Origin: Methylosinus sp. H3A
GTDB taxonomy: Bacteria > Pseudomonadota > Alphaproteobacteria > Rhizobiales > Beijerinckiaceae
DNA length: 64,000 bases
Direction of reading: 5' to 3'
Assembly: GCF_015709455.1 (NCBI RefSeq)
Contig: NZ_JADNQW010000005.1
Coordinates: forward strand, 3,430,001 to 3,494,000
A program made the translations under genes and the position numbers. The notes below the pieces were generated by a model. It was not told where the DNA came from. It worked only from the letters and a program-made list of their open reading frames with translations, and ran no database searches. Of this stretch, positions 16,566 through 25,972 are shown one piece after another (positions within the stretch are counted from its first letter, which is position 1; every line of letters starts with the position of its first letter).

Positions 16566-17348
16566 CTATTTGAACTTTTGGAAGGCGCGCAGCAGGCGCC
16601 GCAACGCGATGAGGCTGGAGGTCCGGCTCGGATCATAGCTCGGATTGCCGCCGGAGAAACCCGTCGCATAATCGGAAATGACGGCGACGGCGGCGAAAGG
16701 CAGGGCGAAGCGCTTGGCGAGGATCGCCTCGGGCGCGATCGACATGCCGAGCGCGTCGGCGCCGAGCATGCGGGCCATCTTCACCTCGGCCGGCGTCTCG
16801 AAGCTCGGACCGGAGAACCACATGAGAACGCCTTCGTGCAGCGTGACGCCGGCGCCGGCGCTCGCCTGCTTGAGGCGCCGCAGCAGCCGTTTGTCATAGG
16901 CGCCGCTCATATTCACGAAATTCTGCCCCGGGGCGCCGATGAGCGGATTCAGGCCGCCGAAATTAATGTGGTCGGTCACGCCGAGGATGGAGGAGGGCTG
17001 GAAATCGGCGTTGGTCGAGACGGCGAGGCCGGTCGAGAGCAGCGTCCGCACGTTCAAATGCGTCAATGTCTCGATCGGCGACGACATGAGGCTCGGGTCG
17101 CCATTGTCGTAGAATTCGGAGCGGCCCTTCAGAAACAGCATAGGGGCGCCGTCGACGACGCCGATCAGCAGCTCGCCGCCCTCGATCGCCGGAAATCCGG
17201 GAAGATCGGAATAGGGTATGGCGACGGCCTGCTCGCCGATATCGGCTGCGGTGAGAAACTCGCGTCCGAGAACGACCGCGGTTTCGATCGGCCCCAAAGG
17301 ATTGCGCGCGCCGATGATGTCGGCCGCGTCCCGTGCGCGGGTGGTCAT
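16566..17348 (-). CDS. Purine nucleoside / methylthioadenosine phosphorylase family protein
   Basis: This 260-residue enzyme is of the trimeric PNP/MTAP class. Family motifs include SSILGVTDHINFGGLNPLIG, the phosphate- and base-binding WFSGPSFETPAEV, GADALGMSIAPEAILA, and a late AVISDYATGFSGG. The last motif has Asp where trimeric PNPs usually carry Asn, and an Asp at this place is typical of methylthioadenosine phosphorylases, so adenine-type substrates are possible. The start at 17348 begins just before the conserved domain, and the upstream extension looks non-coding. It salvages purines in the cytosol. The gene upstream on this strand is yejF, 180 bases away. Confidence 0.83.
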   Translation of the reverse strand: MTTRARDAADIIGARNPLGPIETAVVLGREFLTAADIGEQAVAIPYSDLPGFPAIEGGELLIGVVDGAPMLFLKGRSEFYDNGDPSLMSSPIETLTHLNVRTLLSTGLAVSTNADFQPSSILGVTDHINFGGLNPLIGAPGQNFVNMSGAYDKRLLRRLKQASAGAGVTLHEGVLMWFSGPSFETPAEVKMARMLGADALGMSIAPEAILAKRFALPFAAVAVISDYATGFSGGNPSYDPSRTSSLIALRRLLRAFQKFK

Positions 17349-17528
17349 GAGTCGCCTCGAAAAGATTCGAATCGTCGCCGCAGACTGTGACGAAGCGGCG
17401 GCTTCGCCGCAAGGGCGCGCGCCGCTTTCATACGAGGCGATCGGGACGGCGCGAACGGTTTCCTCGCCCGCTTCGCGGGCTTCGCAGGATGAGGAAGCTC
17501 CCATCCCATCGCTCTGCCGCTTCCATGC

Positions 17529-19160
17529 TCAGCCGATCTCGTCGCCCTGATGCGGCTCGGCCTCGATGCGGAAGGCGGCGGCGAAGAGCGCGCGCGTATA
17601 ATCGCTCTTGGGCGCGGCGAAGACGTCCGCCGCCGGGCCTTCCTCCACCACCTTGCCGTAGCGCATCACGATGAGATGCGCCGCGAGCGATTTCACCACT
17701 TTGAGGTCGTGGCTGATGAAGAGATAGGCGAGCTGGTGCTTCGCCTGCAATTCGCGCAAGAGATCGACGATCTGCGCCTGCACCGACATGTCGAGCGCCG
17801 AGGTCGGCTCGTCGAGCACGATAAATTTCGGCTTCAGCACAATGGCGCGGGCGATAGCGATGCGCTGGCGCTGGCCGCCCGAGAATTCATGCGGATAGCG
17901 GTCCATCATGGCCGGGTCGAGTCCGGTCTCGGCCAGCGCCTGGGCGACGATCTCGCGCGTCTCCTCGAAGGAGAGGTCGCGCATCTGCACGCCCAATCCT
18001 TCCGCGACGATCTCGGCGACCGACATGCGCGGCGACAGCGAGCCATAGGGGTCCTGGAAGACGATCTGCATGTCGCGGCGCAGCGGGCGCATCTCTTTGA
18101 CGCTTTTCGCGTCTATGCGCTCGCCGAGATAGAGGATCGGCCCCTCCGAGCGGATGAGCCGCAGCAGAGCGAGGCCGAGCGTCGTCTTGCCGGAGCCCGA
18201 TTCGCCGACGACGCCGACCGTCGAGCCGCGGCGGACCGCGAGCGTGACGCCGTCCACCGCCTTGATATGGCCGACGGTGCGGCGCAGGAAGCCGCGCTTG
18301 ATCGGAAACCAGACCTTGAGATCATCAGCGGCGACGAGAACGGGCTCATTCTCGTCCTCTACCGGCGGCGCGCCCTTCGGCTCGGCGGCGAGCAGCGCCT
18401 TGGTGTAGGGATGCTCGGGCGCCGAAAAGACCTTCTCGACATCGCCCTTCTCGACGATGCAGCCGTGCTGCATCACGCAGACATCATCGGCGAAGCGCCG
18501 CACCAGGCCGAGATCATGGGTGATGAAGAGCATGGCCATGCCATAGGTCTTCTGCACGCGCTCCAGCAGAGCGAGAATCTGCGCCTGCACGGTGACGTCG
18601 AGCGCCGTGGTGGGCTCGTCGGCGATGAGCAGGTCCGGCCGATTGGCGAGCGCCATGGCGATCATCACGCGCTGGCGCTGGCCGCCCGACAATTGATGCG
18701 GAAAAGCGGTGAGACGCTCGGATGGGTTGGGAATGCCGACCTCGCCGAGCAATTCGACGACGCGCGAGTGGATTTTTTCGGCCCCGCGCGCGCCATGCAG
18801 CTCGAGAATCTCGCCGATCTGCTGCTCGATTGTCTGCAACGGATTGAGCGAGGTCATCGGCTCCTGAAAGACCATTGTGATCTTCGCGCCGCGAATGGCG
18901 CGCAGCTTGGCGTCCGAAAGCTTCAGAATATCCTCGCCGGCGAAGTCGATGCTCCCGCAAGGATGGACGGCGGCGGGCGGCAGCAGGCGCACGATGGAGA
19001 GCGCGGTGATGGATTTACCGGAGCCCGACTCGCCGACGAGCGCCAACGTGCGCCCGCGCTCGACCGAGAAGGAGACTTTATCGACGGCGAGCGTCTCCGC
19101 GCCGCCTTGCGAGAAGGCGATGGAGAGGTCGCGGACCTCGAGGAGGGGGGAGGCGGTCAT
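17529..19160 (-). CDS. yejF: Peptide ABC transporter duplicated ATP-binding protein YejF
   Basis: This 543-residue protein contains two full ABC ATPase domains. The first has Walker [14 protein letters not shown] and signature [15 protein letters not shown]. The second has [14 protein letters not shown] and [15 protein letters not shown], each with Walker [13 protein letters not shown] or [12 protein letters not shown]. Fused ATPases of this kind serve oligopeptide importers. The YejABEF transporter is known for peptide and microcin C uptake in enterobacteria. It belongs with yejA, yejB and yejE upstream on the same strand, but a toxin-antitoxin pair separates it from yejE by about 860 bases. 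Confidence 0.93.
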   Translation of the reverse strand: MTASPLLEVRDLSIAFSQGGAETLAVDKVSFSVERGRTLALVGESGSGKSITALSIVRLLPPAAVHPCGSIDFAGEDILKLSDAKLRAIRGAKITMVFQEPMTSLNPLQTIEQQIGEILELHGARGAEKIHSRVVELLGEVGIPNPSERLTAFPHQLSGGQRQRVMIAMALANRPDLLIADEPTTALDVTVQAQILALLERVQKTYGMAMLFITHDLGLVRRFADDVCVMQHGCIVEKGDVEKVFSAPEHPYTKALLAAEPKGAPPVEDENEPVLVAADDLKVWFPIKRGFLRRTVGHIKAVDGVTLAVRRGSTVGVVGESGSGKTTLGLALLRLIRSEGPILYLGERIDAKSVKEMRPLRRDMQIVFQDPYGSLSPRMSVAEIVAEGLGVQMRDLSFEETREIVAQALAETGLDPAMMDRYPHEFSGGQRQRIAIARAIVLKPKFIVLDEPTSALDMSVQAQIVDLLRELQAKHQLAYLFISHDLKVVKSLAAHLIVMRYGKVVEEGPAADVFAAPKSDYTRALFAAAFRIEAEPHQGDEIG

Positions 19161-19182
19161 GAGCGGCGGCTCGTCGCATGTG

Positions 19183-19647
19183 TCATTGGGAAATCGCTCG
19201 CAACAATTCGTCGACGCCGGCTCGATCGGTTCGAGCTTGGCGGAGTCCGGCCGGCAGCCGCTTTATTCTGATGTCGTTCGACACGAAATAGGCGCAGCTG
19301 GTTTCCGTCGCCGTGATGATGTGAATGGCGTCGGGCAGTTTGCAGCCGATGATGCTTCGTAGCTCGGCGGTTTTGACGAGGACTTGCCGCGTCACAGGCC
19401 TCAAATCGACAGCGAGGCTTCGTTCCAGCACATTCGAATAGAGCCGACGTCGCTCGCCCACGGATAGCGAGTGAGGCCGCTGTATCGGGGCGATCAGCTC
19501 TGCGAGCGTGAGCTCGCTGGTAACGGCGACGCCATTGCGGCTCGAAAGCGCGAGCAGCAGCTCTTGCGCAGGGCCGGCGTCATCGGCAGATGTCTCGAAC
19601 GCGGCGACGAACACATTCGCGTCGAGATAGAGGAGCGGCGACAGCAC
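19183..19647 (-). CDS. PIN-domain toxin (VapC-like)
   Basis: This 154-residue PIN-fold protein has the acidic residues expected of the nuclease site: LYLDANVFVAAFE at the N-terminus, SELTLAELI in the middle and KLPDAIHIITA plus FVSNDIRIKRLP towards the end. VapC-type toxins are Mg-dependent ribonucleases, often cutting tRNA or rRNA. It starts with GTG, four bases after the stop of the small upstream gene, which is the usual spacing of an antitoxin-toxin pair. It lies between yejE and yejF in the same orientation, so it may be transcribed with the transporter. Confidence 0.8.
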   Translation of the reverse strand: MLSPLLYLDANVFVAAFETSADDAGPAQELLLALSSRNGVAVTSELTLAELIAPIQRPHSLSVGERRRLYSNVLERSLAVDLRPVTRQVLVKTAELRSIIGCKLPDAIHIITATETSCAYFVSNDIRIKRLPAGLRQARTDRAGVDELLRAISQ

Positions 19648-19651
19648 TGGA

Positions 19652-19900
19652 CTAGTCGTCCCACTCGTCGCGAAGCGAGCGAATATGCCGCGCAGCTTCC
19701 TCCGCCGACGAGAAAACGTCCCGTCTCAGGGAAAATAATTCGGCGAGGCTCATTCTGTCGATCGGGCTGTCGATCGGGCGCTCGAACGGGGTGGTCTCGG
19801 TTTCGATCGTGACGGTCACGCTCGCCTTCGGGTCGAGGCCCTCGCGCAGCTCCGGCGGGAGCTTTTCTGCGGGAAAGTTTTCTCGAATGATCTTATTCAT
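19652..19900 (-). CDS. Putative antitoxin of the PIN-domain toxin
   Basis: This 82-residue acidic protein immediately precedes the PIN-domain gene. Its C-terminal part (SLRRDVFSSAEEAARHIRSL then RDEWDD) looks like the helical toxin-binding tail seen with PIN toxins. The N-terminal part has a strand-rich VTVTIETET segment, but a clear DNA-binding fold is not obvious. The ATG at 19900 is followed by basic and acidic stretches typical of labile antitoxins. Function is inferred from size, order and spacing; it could also regulate the pair by binding the 124-bp gap downstream of yejE. Confidence 0.68.
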   Translation of the reverse strand: MNKIIRENFPAEKLPPELREGLDPKASVTVTIETETTPFERPIDSPIDRMSLAELFSLRRDVFSSAEEAARHIRSLRDEWDD

Positions 19901-20024
19901 TTCGATCGAGACTTTCTGAGCCGACAGTTCAGGGGGAGTTCGAGCGCGCTCGCGCTGACGCCTGTGCTTATGCGCGCAAATCCTATCATCTCTGCGCCAC
20001 GAAGTCTTCCTCGTCGCCGGCGCT

Positions 20025-21197
20025 TCATCTGAACGTCTTTCTCGGGTCGAAAGCGTCGCGCACCGCTTCGCCGATGAACACCAGAAGCGAGAGCATCAGC
20101 GCGATGATGACGAAGCCGGTGAGGCCGAGCCAGGGCGCCTGAAGGTTGGATTTGCCTTGCAGCAGCAATTCGCCGAGCGACGGCGAGCCCGGCGGTAGGC
20201 CGAAGCCCAAGAAGTCGAGCGATGTCAGCGTCGTGATCGAGGAATTGAGCACGAAGGGCAGGAAGGTCAAGGTCGCGACTGTCGCATTGGGCAGAAGATG
20301 GCGCGTGATGATGCGGAAATTGGAGAGGCCGAGCGCGCGCGCGGCGTTCACATATTCGAAATTGCGCGCCCGCAGAAATTCCGCGCGCACCACATGCACC
20401 AGCGACACCCAGGAGAACAGCAGCAATATTCCGAGCAGCACGAAGAAGCCGGGCGCGAGGAAGGAGGAGATGATGATGAGCAGATAGAGCTGCGGCAGCG
20501 ACGACCATACTTCGATGAAGCGCTGGAAGACGAGATCGATCCACCCGCCGAAAAAGCCCTGCACGGCGCCCGCGGCGACGCCGACGATGGAGGAGATGCT
20601 CGCCAGAATGAGGCCGAACAGCACTGATAGTCGGAAACCATAGAGCAGACGCGCGACGACGTCGCGGCCTTGATCGTCGGTGCCGAGCCAGTTCCATTCG
20701 ATCGCCGAGCAGCCGAGATGCGCTTTCTCCGGCCCCAGCTTCTTGGCCGCAGCGGCCTCGCATTGCGCCTTGGAGAGCATCCATGTCGGCGGCGAGGGCG
20801 CAGGCGTCGGCAGATCGAGATTATGCGTGTCGTAGGAATAGCGAACCGGCGGCCAGATGATCCAGCCATTCGCCTCGATCTCTTTCTCGATCGTCGGATC
20901 GCGATAGTCTGTGCGCGCGAGAAAGCCGCCGAACTTCTCTTCCGCATAATCCTTGAAGATGGGGAAGAGCAGCTCGCCCTTGTAATAGGCGAGCACGGGC
21001 TTGTCATTGGCGATGAAGTTCGACGCCAACGAGAGCAGAAACAAGGTCATGAACAGAAAGAAGGACCAATAGCCTCTGGAATTGGCCTTGAAGTTCTGCA
21101 GCCGGCGGCGATCGATCGGCCGCAGGCGCAAGAACCCGCCGTCGGGAATCTCCGGCGCGAGCTTCGTCATCGTGGCGGGGGCGCTCGTCTCATGCAT
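20025..21197 (-). CDS. yejE: Peptide ABC transporter permease YejE
   Basis: This 390-residue permease has an N-terminal transmembrane helix (GYWSFFLFMTLFLLSLASNF) and a periplasmic insert typical of YejE (LLFPIFKDYAEEKFGGFLA). The C-terminal binding-protein-dependent transport domain carries an EAA-type loop (EYVNAARALGLSNFRIITRH). It pairs with YejB to form the membrane channel of a peptide importer. It starts 3 bases after the yejB stop. The downstream gap of 124 bases and the toxin-antitoxin pair interrupt the usual yejE-yejF junction. Confidence 0.93.
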   Translation of the reverse strand: MHETSAPATMTKLAPEIPDGGFLRLRPIDRRRLQNFKANSRGYWSFFLFMTLFLLSLASNFIANDKPVLAYYKGELLFPIFKDYAEEKFGGFLARTDYRDPTIEKEIEANGWIIWPPVRYSYDTHNLDLPTPAPSPPTWMLSKAQCEAAAAKKLGPEKAHLGCSAIEWNWLGTDDQGRDVVARLLYGFRLSVLFGLILASISSIVGVAAGAVQGFFGGWIDLVFQRFIEVWSSLPQLYLLIIISSFLAPGFFVLLGILLLFSWVSLVHVVRAEFLRARNFEYVNAARALGLSNFRIITRHLLPNATVATLTFLPFVLNSSITTLTSLDFLGFGLPPGSPSLGELLLQGKSNLQAPWLGLTGFVIIALMLSLLVFIGEAVRDAFDPRKTFR

Positions 21198-21200
21198 CGC

Positions 21201-22310
21201 TCAGACCTCGCGCGTCTCGAAATCGATGCGCGGATCGATCCATGTGTAGGTGAGGTCCGAGAGGAGATTCACCACGAGGCCCAGCAGCGCGAAAATGTAG
21301 AGATTGGCGAACACCACCGGATAATCGCGATTGACGATGGATTCGTAGGAGAGATAGCCGAGCCCGTCGAGCGAGAAGATGGTCTCTATGAGCACGGAGC
21401 CGGTCAGGAACGCATGCACGAAGGCGCCCGGAAAGCCGGAGACGACGATGAGCATGGCGTTGCGGAACACATGGCCATAGAGCACGCGATTCTCTGTGAG
21501 GCCCTTCATCCGCGCCGTCTGCACATATTGCTTGCGGATCTCGTCGAGGAAGGAGTTTTTGGTCAGAAATGTCTGCGTCGCGAAGGCGCCGAGCGTCATG
21601 GCGAGCACGGGCAGGCAGATGTGCCAGAAATAATCGCCAATTTTGCCGATGAGCGACAGCTCGGCGAAATTCTCCGATGTCAGTCCGCGTAGCGGAAATA
21701 TCTGCCAAAATGAGCCGCCGGCGAAGAGCACGATGAGGAGCATGGCGAAGAGGAAGCTCGGAATCGCATAGCCGATGATGACGAGATTGGAGGTCCAGGA
21801 GTCGAAACGCTCGCCGTCGCGCACCGCTTTGGCGATGCCGAGCGGTATGGAGACGGAATAGGAGATGAGCGTCATCCATAGGCCGAGCGACATGGAGACG
21901 GGCAGCTTCTCGCCGATGAGCTTCAGCACGCTCTCGTCACGGAAATAGCTGCGGCCGAAGTCGAAGACGGCGTAATTCTTCACCATCAGCAGGAAGCGTT
22001 CCCAGGCCGGCTTGTCGAAGCCGAACTGTTTTTCCAGCTCGGCGATGAATTTGGGGTCGAGCCCCTGCGCGCCGCGATATTTGGAGGCCGATTCCGCGCC
22101 GGCTCCGGGCGTCGCCGCCCCGCCGCGGCCGACGTCGCCGCCGCCGCCGGAAAAGCGCGAGGTCGCGCCGGCGTCCAGTCCCTGCATCTGCGCGAGGACG
22201 CGCTCGACGGGCCCCCCCGGCGCGAATTGCACGATGACGAATGAGATGAGCATGATGCCGAAAATCGTGGGGATCATCAGCAGAAGCCGTCTCGCTATAT
22301 AAGCTCCCAT
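21201..22310 (-). CDS. yejB: Peptide ABC transporter permease YejB
   Basis: This 369-residue integral membrane permease begins with the OppB-type N-terminus (RRLLLMIPTIFGIMLISFVI and QFAPGGPVER). A periplasmic Gly-rich insert (FSGGGGDVGRGGAATPGAGA) follows, then about five transmembrane helices with the EAA loop (QYVQTARMKGLTENRVLYGH). YejB forms the channel with YejE. It lies six bases downstream of yejA and three bases upstream of yejE, a tight operon. The length is near that of E. coli YejB. Confidence 0.93.
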   Translation of the reverse strand: MGAYIARRLLLMIPTIFGIMLISFVIVQFAPGGPVERVLAQMQGLDAGATSRFSGGGGDVGRGGAATPGAGAESASKYRGAQGLDPKFIAELEKQFGFDKPAWERFLLMVKNYAVFDFGRSYFRDESVLKLIGEKLPVSMSLGLWMTLISYSVSIPLGIAKAVRDGERFDSWTSNLVIIGYAIPSFLFAMLLIVLFAGGSFWQIFPLRGLTSENFAELSLIGKIGDYFWHICLPVLAMTLGAFATQTFLTKNSFLDEIRKQYVQTARMKGLTENRVLYGHVFRNAMLIVVSGFPGAFVHAFLTGSVLIETIFSLDGLGYLSYESIVNRDYPVVFANLYIFALLGLVVNLLSDLTYTWIDPRIDFETREV

Positions 22311-22316
22311 TTCGCT

Positions 22317-24206
22317 TCAGCGTCCTTTGAAATTGATCTTGCGCGCTTTTTCTTCGTCCCACCACCATGTCGAGGCGATGCCCAGGTCGAAGCGTGGATG
22401 CTTGTCGGGACGCCCGAACACGTCCCAATAGGCGATCCGAAACGCCGGCAGATAATAATGCGGAATCCAGTAGCGTCCGGCGATGAGCACGCGGTCGAGC
22501 GCGCGGCAGACGGCGACCAACTCCTCGCGCGTCGTGGCGATGAGCGCCTTTTCGATCAGTGCGTCGACGACCGGGTCGTCGACGCCGATATAGTTCTGCG
22601 ATCCCTTCGAGCGCGCCGCCTGCGAGCCGAACAGCACGCGCAGCTCCTCGCCCGGAGAGTAAGCGATGCGATAGCGGATCGACATCACGTCGAAGTCGTA
22701 GCTGTCGAGCCGCGATTTATATTGCGCGGCGTCGACGATGCGAATCCGCGCATTGATGCCGAGCAGCTTGAGATTCTTGATGAATGGCTGGGTATGGCGT
22801 TCGTACATGCTCGAGAAATCGAGAAATTCGAACTCCAATGGCTTTCCGTCCGGCAGATACAGAATGCCGTTCTTGCGCGTGCATCCGGCGGCTGCGAGTA
22901 AATCACTCGCTTTGCGCAGAAGCGCGCGATCCTGGCCGGAGCCGTCGGACACCGGCGGCCGGAATGGTTCGCCGAAAACTTCTGCCGGCAGGCGGTCGCG
23001 GAAAGGCTCTAGCAGCGCTCTCTCCGCTTCGCTCGGCGCACCGACCGCCTTGAGCTCGGAGTTTTCGAAAAAGGACGTTGTCCGCTTGTAGGAATCGTAC
23101 ATGATATTTTTATTGGTCCACTCGAAATCCCAGGCATAGCCGATCGCCTCGCGCACGCGCTTGTCCTGGAATACCGGGCGGCGTGTGTTGAAATACCACC
23201 CTTGCGTCCCCGATATGTTCTCATCCGGGATGATCTCGCGTTTCACGCGGCCGTCATGAATAGCTGGAAAATCATATCCGGTCGCCCATACGGAAGAGGT
23301 AAACTCTTCGTGCGTGGTGAAGGCGCCGGCTTTGAAACCCTCGAAGGCGACGTTGCGGTCAGCGAAATATTCGAAGCGGATCACGTCGAAATTGGCCTGG
23401 CCGACATTGACCGGCAAATCCTTCGCCCAATAGTCCGGCACGCGCTGAAACGAGATGTAACGGCCCGGATCGAGTGGACCGACCTTATAGGCCGAGGAGC
23501 CGAGCGGCGGCTCGAGCGTGGTCTCGTTGAATTTGTGCTTGGTGTAATAGGCTTTGGAGAAAATCGGCTGGCTGGCGACGATGATCGGCAGATCGCGGGC
23601 GCGGCCGGGCGCGAGCTTCACGACCAGCACATGGTCCGCTTCGGCCGTGGCGCTGACGAGATCTCGCAGCGATTGCGAGATCATCGGATGGCCTTCGGTC
23701 TTGAGAAGGTCGAGCGAGAAGGCGACGTCATGGGCCGTGAGCCGTGAGCCGTCGTGAAAGCGCGCCTCTTTGCGTAGGAAGAAAGTGTAGGTGAGCTTGT
23801 CGGCCGAGATGCGCAGCGTCTCGGCCACGAGCCCGTAGAGCGCGTCCCGCTCGTCGAGGCTCCCGGTCATCAGCGAGTCATAGACGAGGCCGACGCCCGC
23901 GGCCGGATTGCCGCGCAAAATATAAGGGTTGAGCGAGTCGTAGCTGTTTTTCTCCGGCGGCGGCGGCTCCATCACCAGCGTTCCGCCCTTGGGCGCGCTC
24001 GGGTTCACGTAAGCGAAATGCGGAAAATCCGCCGGCTCGGCGAGCTCGCCGAAGATGGAGAGGCCGTGGCTCTCGGTCTCGCCCGGCGCGGCATCCGCTA
24101 GCGCGGGGCGCACGGCCCATCCCGGCAGGGCGAGCCCCGTGAGGCTCGAGAGGGCGGCGAGCGCCCGGCGGCGCGTCACAGGAAGAAAATTGCGGGTTTC
24201 GGCCAA
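22317..24206 (-). CDS. yejA: Peptide ABC transporter substrate-binding protein YejA
   Basis: This 629-residue family 5 extracellular solute-binding protein has a signal sequence with a TRRRALAALSS segment that resembles a twin-arginine motif, followed by a hydrophobic core ending near ALADA. Typical SBP_bac_5 motifs are visible (YTFFLRKEARFHDGSRLTAH, then GYAWDFEWTNKNIMYDSYKR). It captures oligopeptides in the periplasm for YejBEF. It is the first gene of the minus-strand operon. The upstream 309-bp divergent region with the aldehyde dehydrogenase gene should hold its promoter. Confidence 0.92.
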   Translation of the reverse strand: MAETRNFLPVTRRRALAALSSLTGLALPGWAVRPALADAAPGETESHGLSIFGELAEPADFPHFAYVNPSAPKGGTLVMEPPPPEKNSYDSLNPYILRGNPAAGVGLVYDSLMTGSLDERDALYGLVAETLRISADKLTYTFFLRKEARFHDGSRLTAHDVAFSLDLLKTEGHPMISQSLRDLVSATAEADHVLVVKLAPGRARDLPIIVASQPIFSKAYYTKHKFNETTLEPPLGSSAYKVGPLDPGRYISFQRVPDYWAKDLPVNVGQANFDVIRFEYFADRNVAFEGFKAGAFTTHEEFTSSVWATGYDFPAIHDGRVKREIIPDENISGTQGWYFNTRRPVFQDKRVREAIGYAWDFEWTNKNIMYDSYKRTTSFFENSELKAVGAPSEAERALLEPFRDRLPAEVFGEPFRPPVSDGSGQDRALLRKASDLLAAAGCTRKNGILYLPDGKPLEFEFLDFSSMYERHTQPFIKNLKLLGINARIRIVDAAQYKSRLDSYDFDVMSIRYRIAYSPGEELRVLFGSQAARSKGSQNYIGVDDPVVDALIEKALIATTREELVAVCRALDRVLIAGRYWIPHYYLPAFRIAYWDVFGRPDKHPRFDLGIASTWWWDEEKARKINFKGR

Positions 24207-24515
24207 GGGCTATCTCGCTTTCGGGGCGTCTTCTCGGACGCGAGCGCAGCGGCGCCCGCGAATCCCGCGATTATGTCGGATTTTCAGGATGAAGCCATAT
24301 GAGATTGCAGTCGCTTCCCCTATGACGCGCGAGCCGGGGCCGCGGTTCCGCCTTTCGCGGCAGCGCGCCGGATAGGCCCGGAAAGCGCCGCTTTTCAGGC
24401 AGCGGGACCGCGGGTGGGCCTCTCCAGCGCGGTTTGCGGAAGCTAAATGTTGTCTCCACTGGCAAAGGCGCCGTATTCGATGGCCCCTTTCGTATCGCGT
24501 CGGGAGCGCACCGAA
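24207..24515. other. Divergent intergenic region yejA / gabD
   Basis: This 309-bp region separates two divergent genes and should contain both promoters. It holds GC-rich short inverted repeats around 24350-24415 but no convincing sigma-factor consensus, repeat family or small gene. Open frames crossing it are continuations of shadow frames. Confidence 0.5.
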
Positions 24516-25967
24516 ATGACCAGAGAGCCCCGCCCGTTTCGCCACCAGGCCTTCATCGACGGCGCCTTCGTCGGCGCCGACAATGGCGCAACCTTCGCCG
24601 TTCGCGATCCGGCGACGGGCGCGGTATTGGCCGAGGTTCCGGACATGGGCGCGGCCGAGACGCGGCGCGCGATCGAGGCGGCCGAGCGCGCGCTTCCGAC
24701 GTGGCGCGGCAAGCTCGCCAAGGAGCGGGCGCAAATTCTGCGGCGGCTGCATGATCTCCTGCTCGCCGATCAGGAGCGCCTCGCGCAGATCATCACCGCC
24801 GAGCAGGGCAAGCCGCTCGCCGAGGCGCGTGGCGAGATCGCCTATGGCGCGGCCTATTTCGACTGGTTCGCGGAGGAGGGCCGCCGCGTCTATGGCGATG
24901 TGATCCCGCAGCAGGCGCGCGAGAAGCGCATTCTCGTGTTCAAGCAGGCGATCGGCGTCACCGCCGCGATCACGCCCTGGAACTTCCCTTCCGCCATGAT
25001 CGCGCGCAAGGCCGGCGCGGCGCTCGCCGCCGGCTGCACAATGGTGGTGAAGCCCGCCGAGCTGACGCCTCTCTCGGCCATAGCGCTCGCCGAGATCGCG
25101 CAGCGCGCCGGCGTGCCGGACGGCGTGCTCAATGTGGTGACGACCAACGACCCTGCCAACGTCGGCGTGGAGCTCACCTCCAACCCGACGGTGCGCAAGA
25201 TCACCTTCACCGGCTCGACCGAGGTGGGGAAGATTCTTCTGCGCCAGGCGGCGGAGAATGTGCAGAAATGCTCCATGGAGCTCGGTGGCAATGCGCCTTT
25301 CATCGTCTTCGAGGACGCCGATCTCGATCTCGCGGTGAAGGGCGCGCTGGCGACCAAATATCGCAACAGCGGCCAGACCTGCGTCTGCGCCAATCGCTTC
25401 CTGGTGCAGAAGGACGTCGCCGAGACTTTCGCCGCCAAGCTCGCCGAGGCTGCGTCGAAGCTGAAGGTCGGACGCGGCGTCGATCCCGGCGTCGTCATCG
25501 GCCCGCTGATCGAGGAGGCGGCGGCCGCGAAAGTGGAGCGCCTCGTCGCCGACGCGCGCGCGCATGGCGCGAGAGTGCTGACCGGCGGCGCGCGCCACGC
25601 GCTCGGCGGCACATTCTTCGCGCCGACCGTGCTCTTCGACGTACGGCCGGACATGCAGATTTTCGAGGAGGAGATTTTCGGCCCCGTCGCCGCGATCATC
25701 CCCTTCGAAGATGAGGCGGAAGCGATCCGCCTCGCCAATTCGACGCATTATGGCCTCGCCGCTTATTTCTATAGCCGCGACATAGCGCGCGTGTTTCGCG
25801 TCGCGGAGACGCTCGAATTCGGCATGGTCGGCGTCAACGAGTCGCTGATGTCGAGCGAGGCCGCGCCTTTCGGCGGCGTGAAACAGTCGGGCATGGGACG
25901 CGAGGGCTCCAAATACGGCATAGAGAGCTATCTCGAGATCAAATATGTCTGCCTCGGCAATATGTGA
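24516..25967 (+). CDS. gabD: NAD(P)-dependent succinate-semialdehyde dehydrogenase
   Basis: This 483-residue aldehyde dehydrogenase has the nucleotide-binding and catalytic motifs in order: ITPWNFPSAMIARK, ITFTGSTEVGK, the catalytic Glu in MELGGNAPFIVFED, and the catalytic Cys in NSGQTCVCANRFLVQ. The CVCANR context and EQGKPLAEARGEI are typical of GabD, which oxidises succinate semialdehyde to succinate. The ATG at 24516 was chosen over an upstream in-frame ATG because the family N-terminus starts here and GGGAG lies upstream. It converges on the cupin gene with five bases between stops. No gabT or transporter lies beside it. Confidence 0.9.
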   Translation: MTREPRPFRHQAFIDGAFVGADNGATFAVRDPATGAVLAEVPDMGAAETRRAIEAAERALPTWRGKLAKERAQILRRLHDLLLADQERLAQIITAEQGKPLAEARGEIAYGAAYFDWFAEEGRRVYGDVIPQQAREKRILVFKQAIGVTAAITPWNFPSAMIARKAGAALAAGCTMVVKPAELTPLSAIALAEIAQRAGVPDGVLNVVTTNDPANVGVELTSNPTVRKITFTGSTEVGKILLRQAAENVQKCSMELGGNAPFIVFEDADLDLAVKGALATKYRNSGQTCVCANRFLVQKDVAETFAAKLAEAASKLKVGRGVDPGVVIGPLIEEAAAAKVERLVADARAHGARVLTGGARHALGGTFFAPTVLFDVRPDMQIFEEEIFGPVAAIIPFEDEAEAIRLANSTHYGLAAYFYSRDIARVFRVAETLEFGMVGVNESLMSSEAAPFGGVKQSGMGREGSKYGIESYLEIKYVCLGNM

Positions 25968-25972
25968 GGCGT

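Noticed and set aside
17550..19271. A 573-codon plus-strand open frame opposite yejF
   Set aside because: The minus strand has two complete ABC ATPase domains; the plus-strand frame shows no motif.
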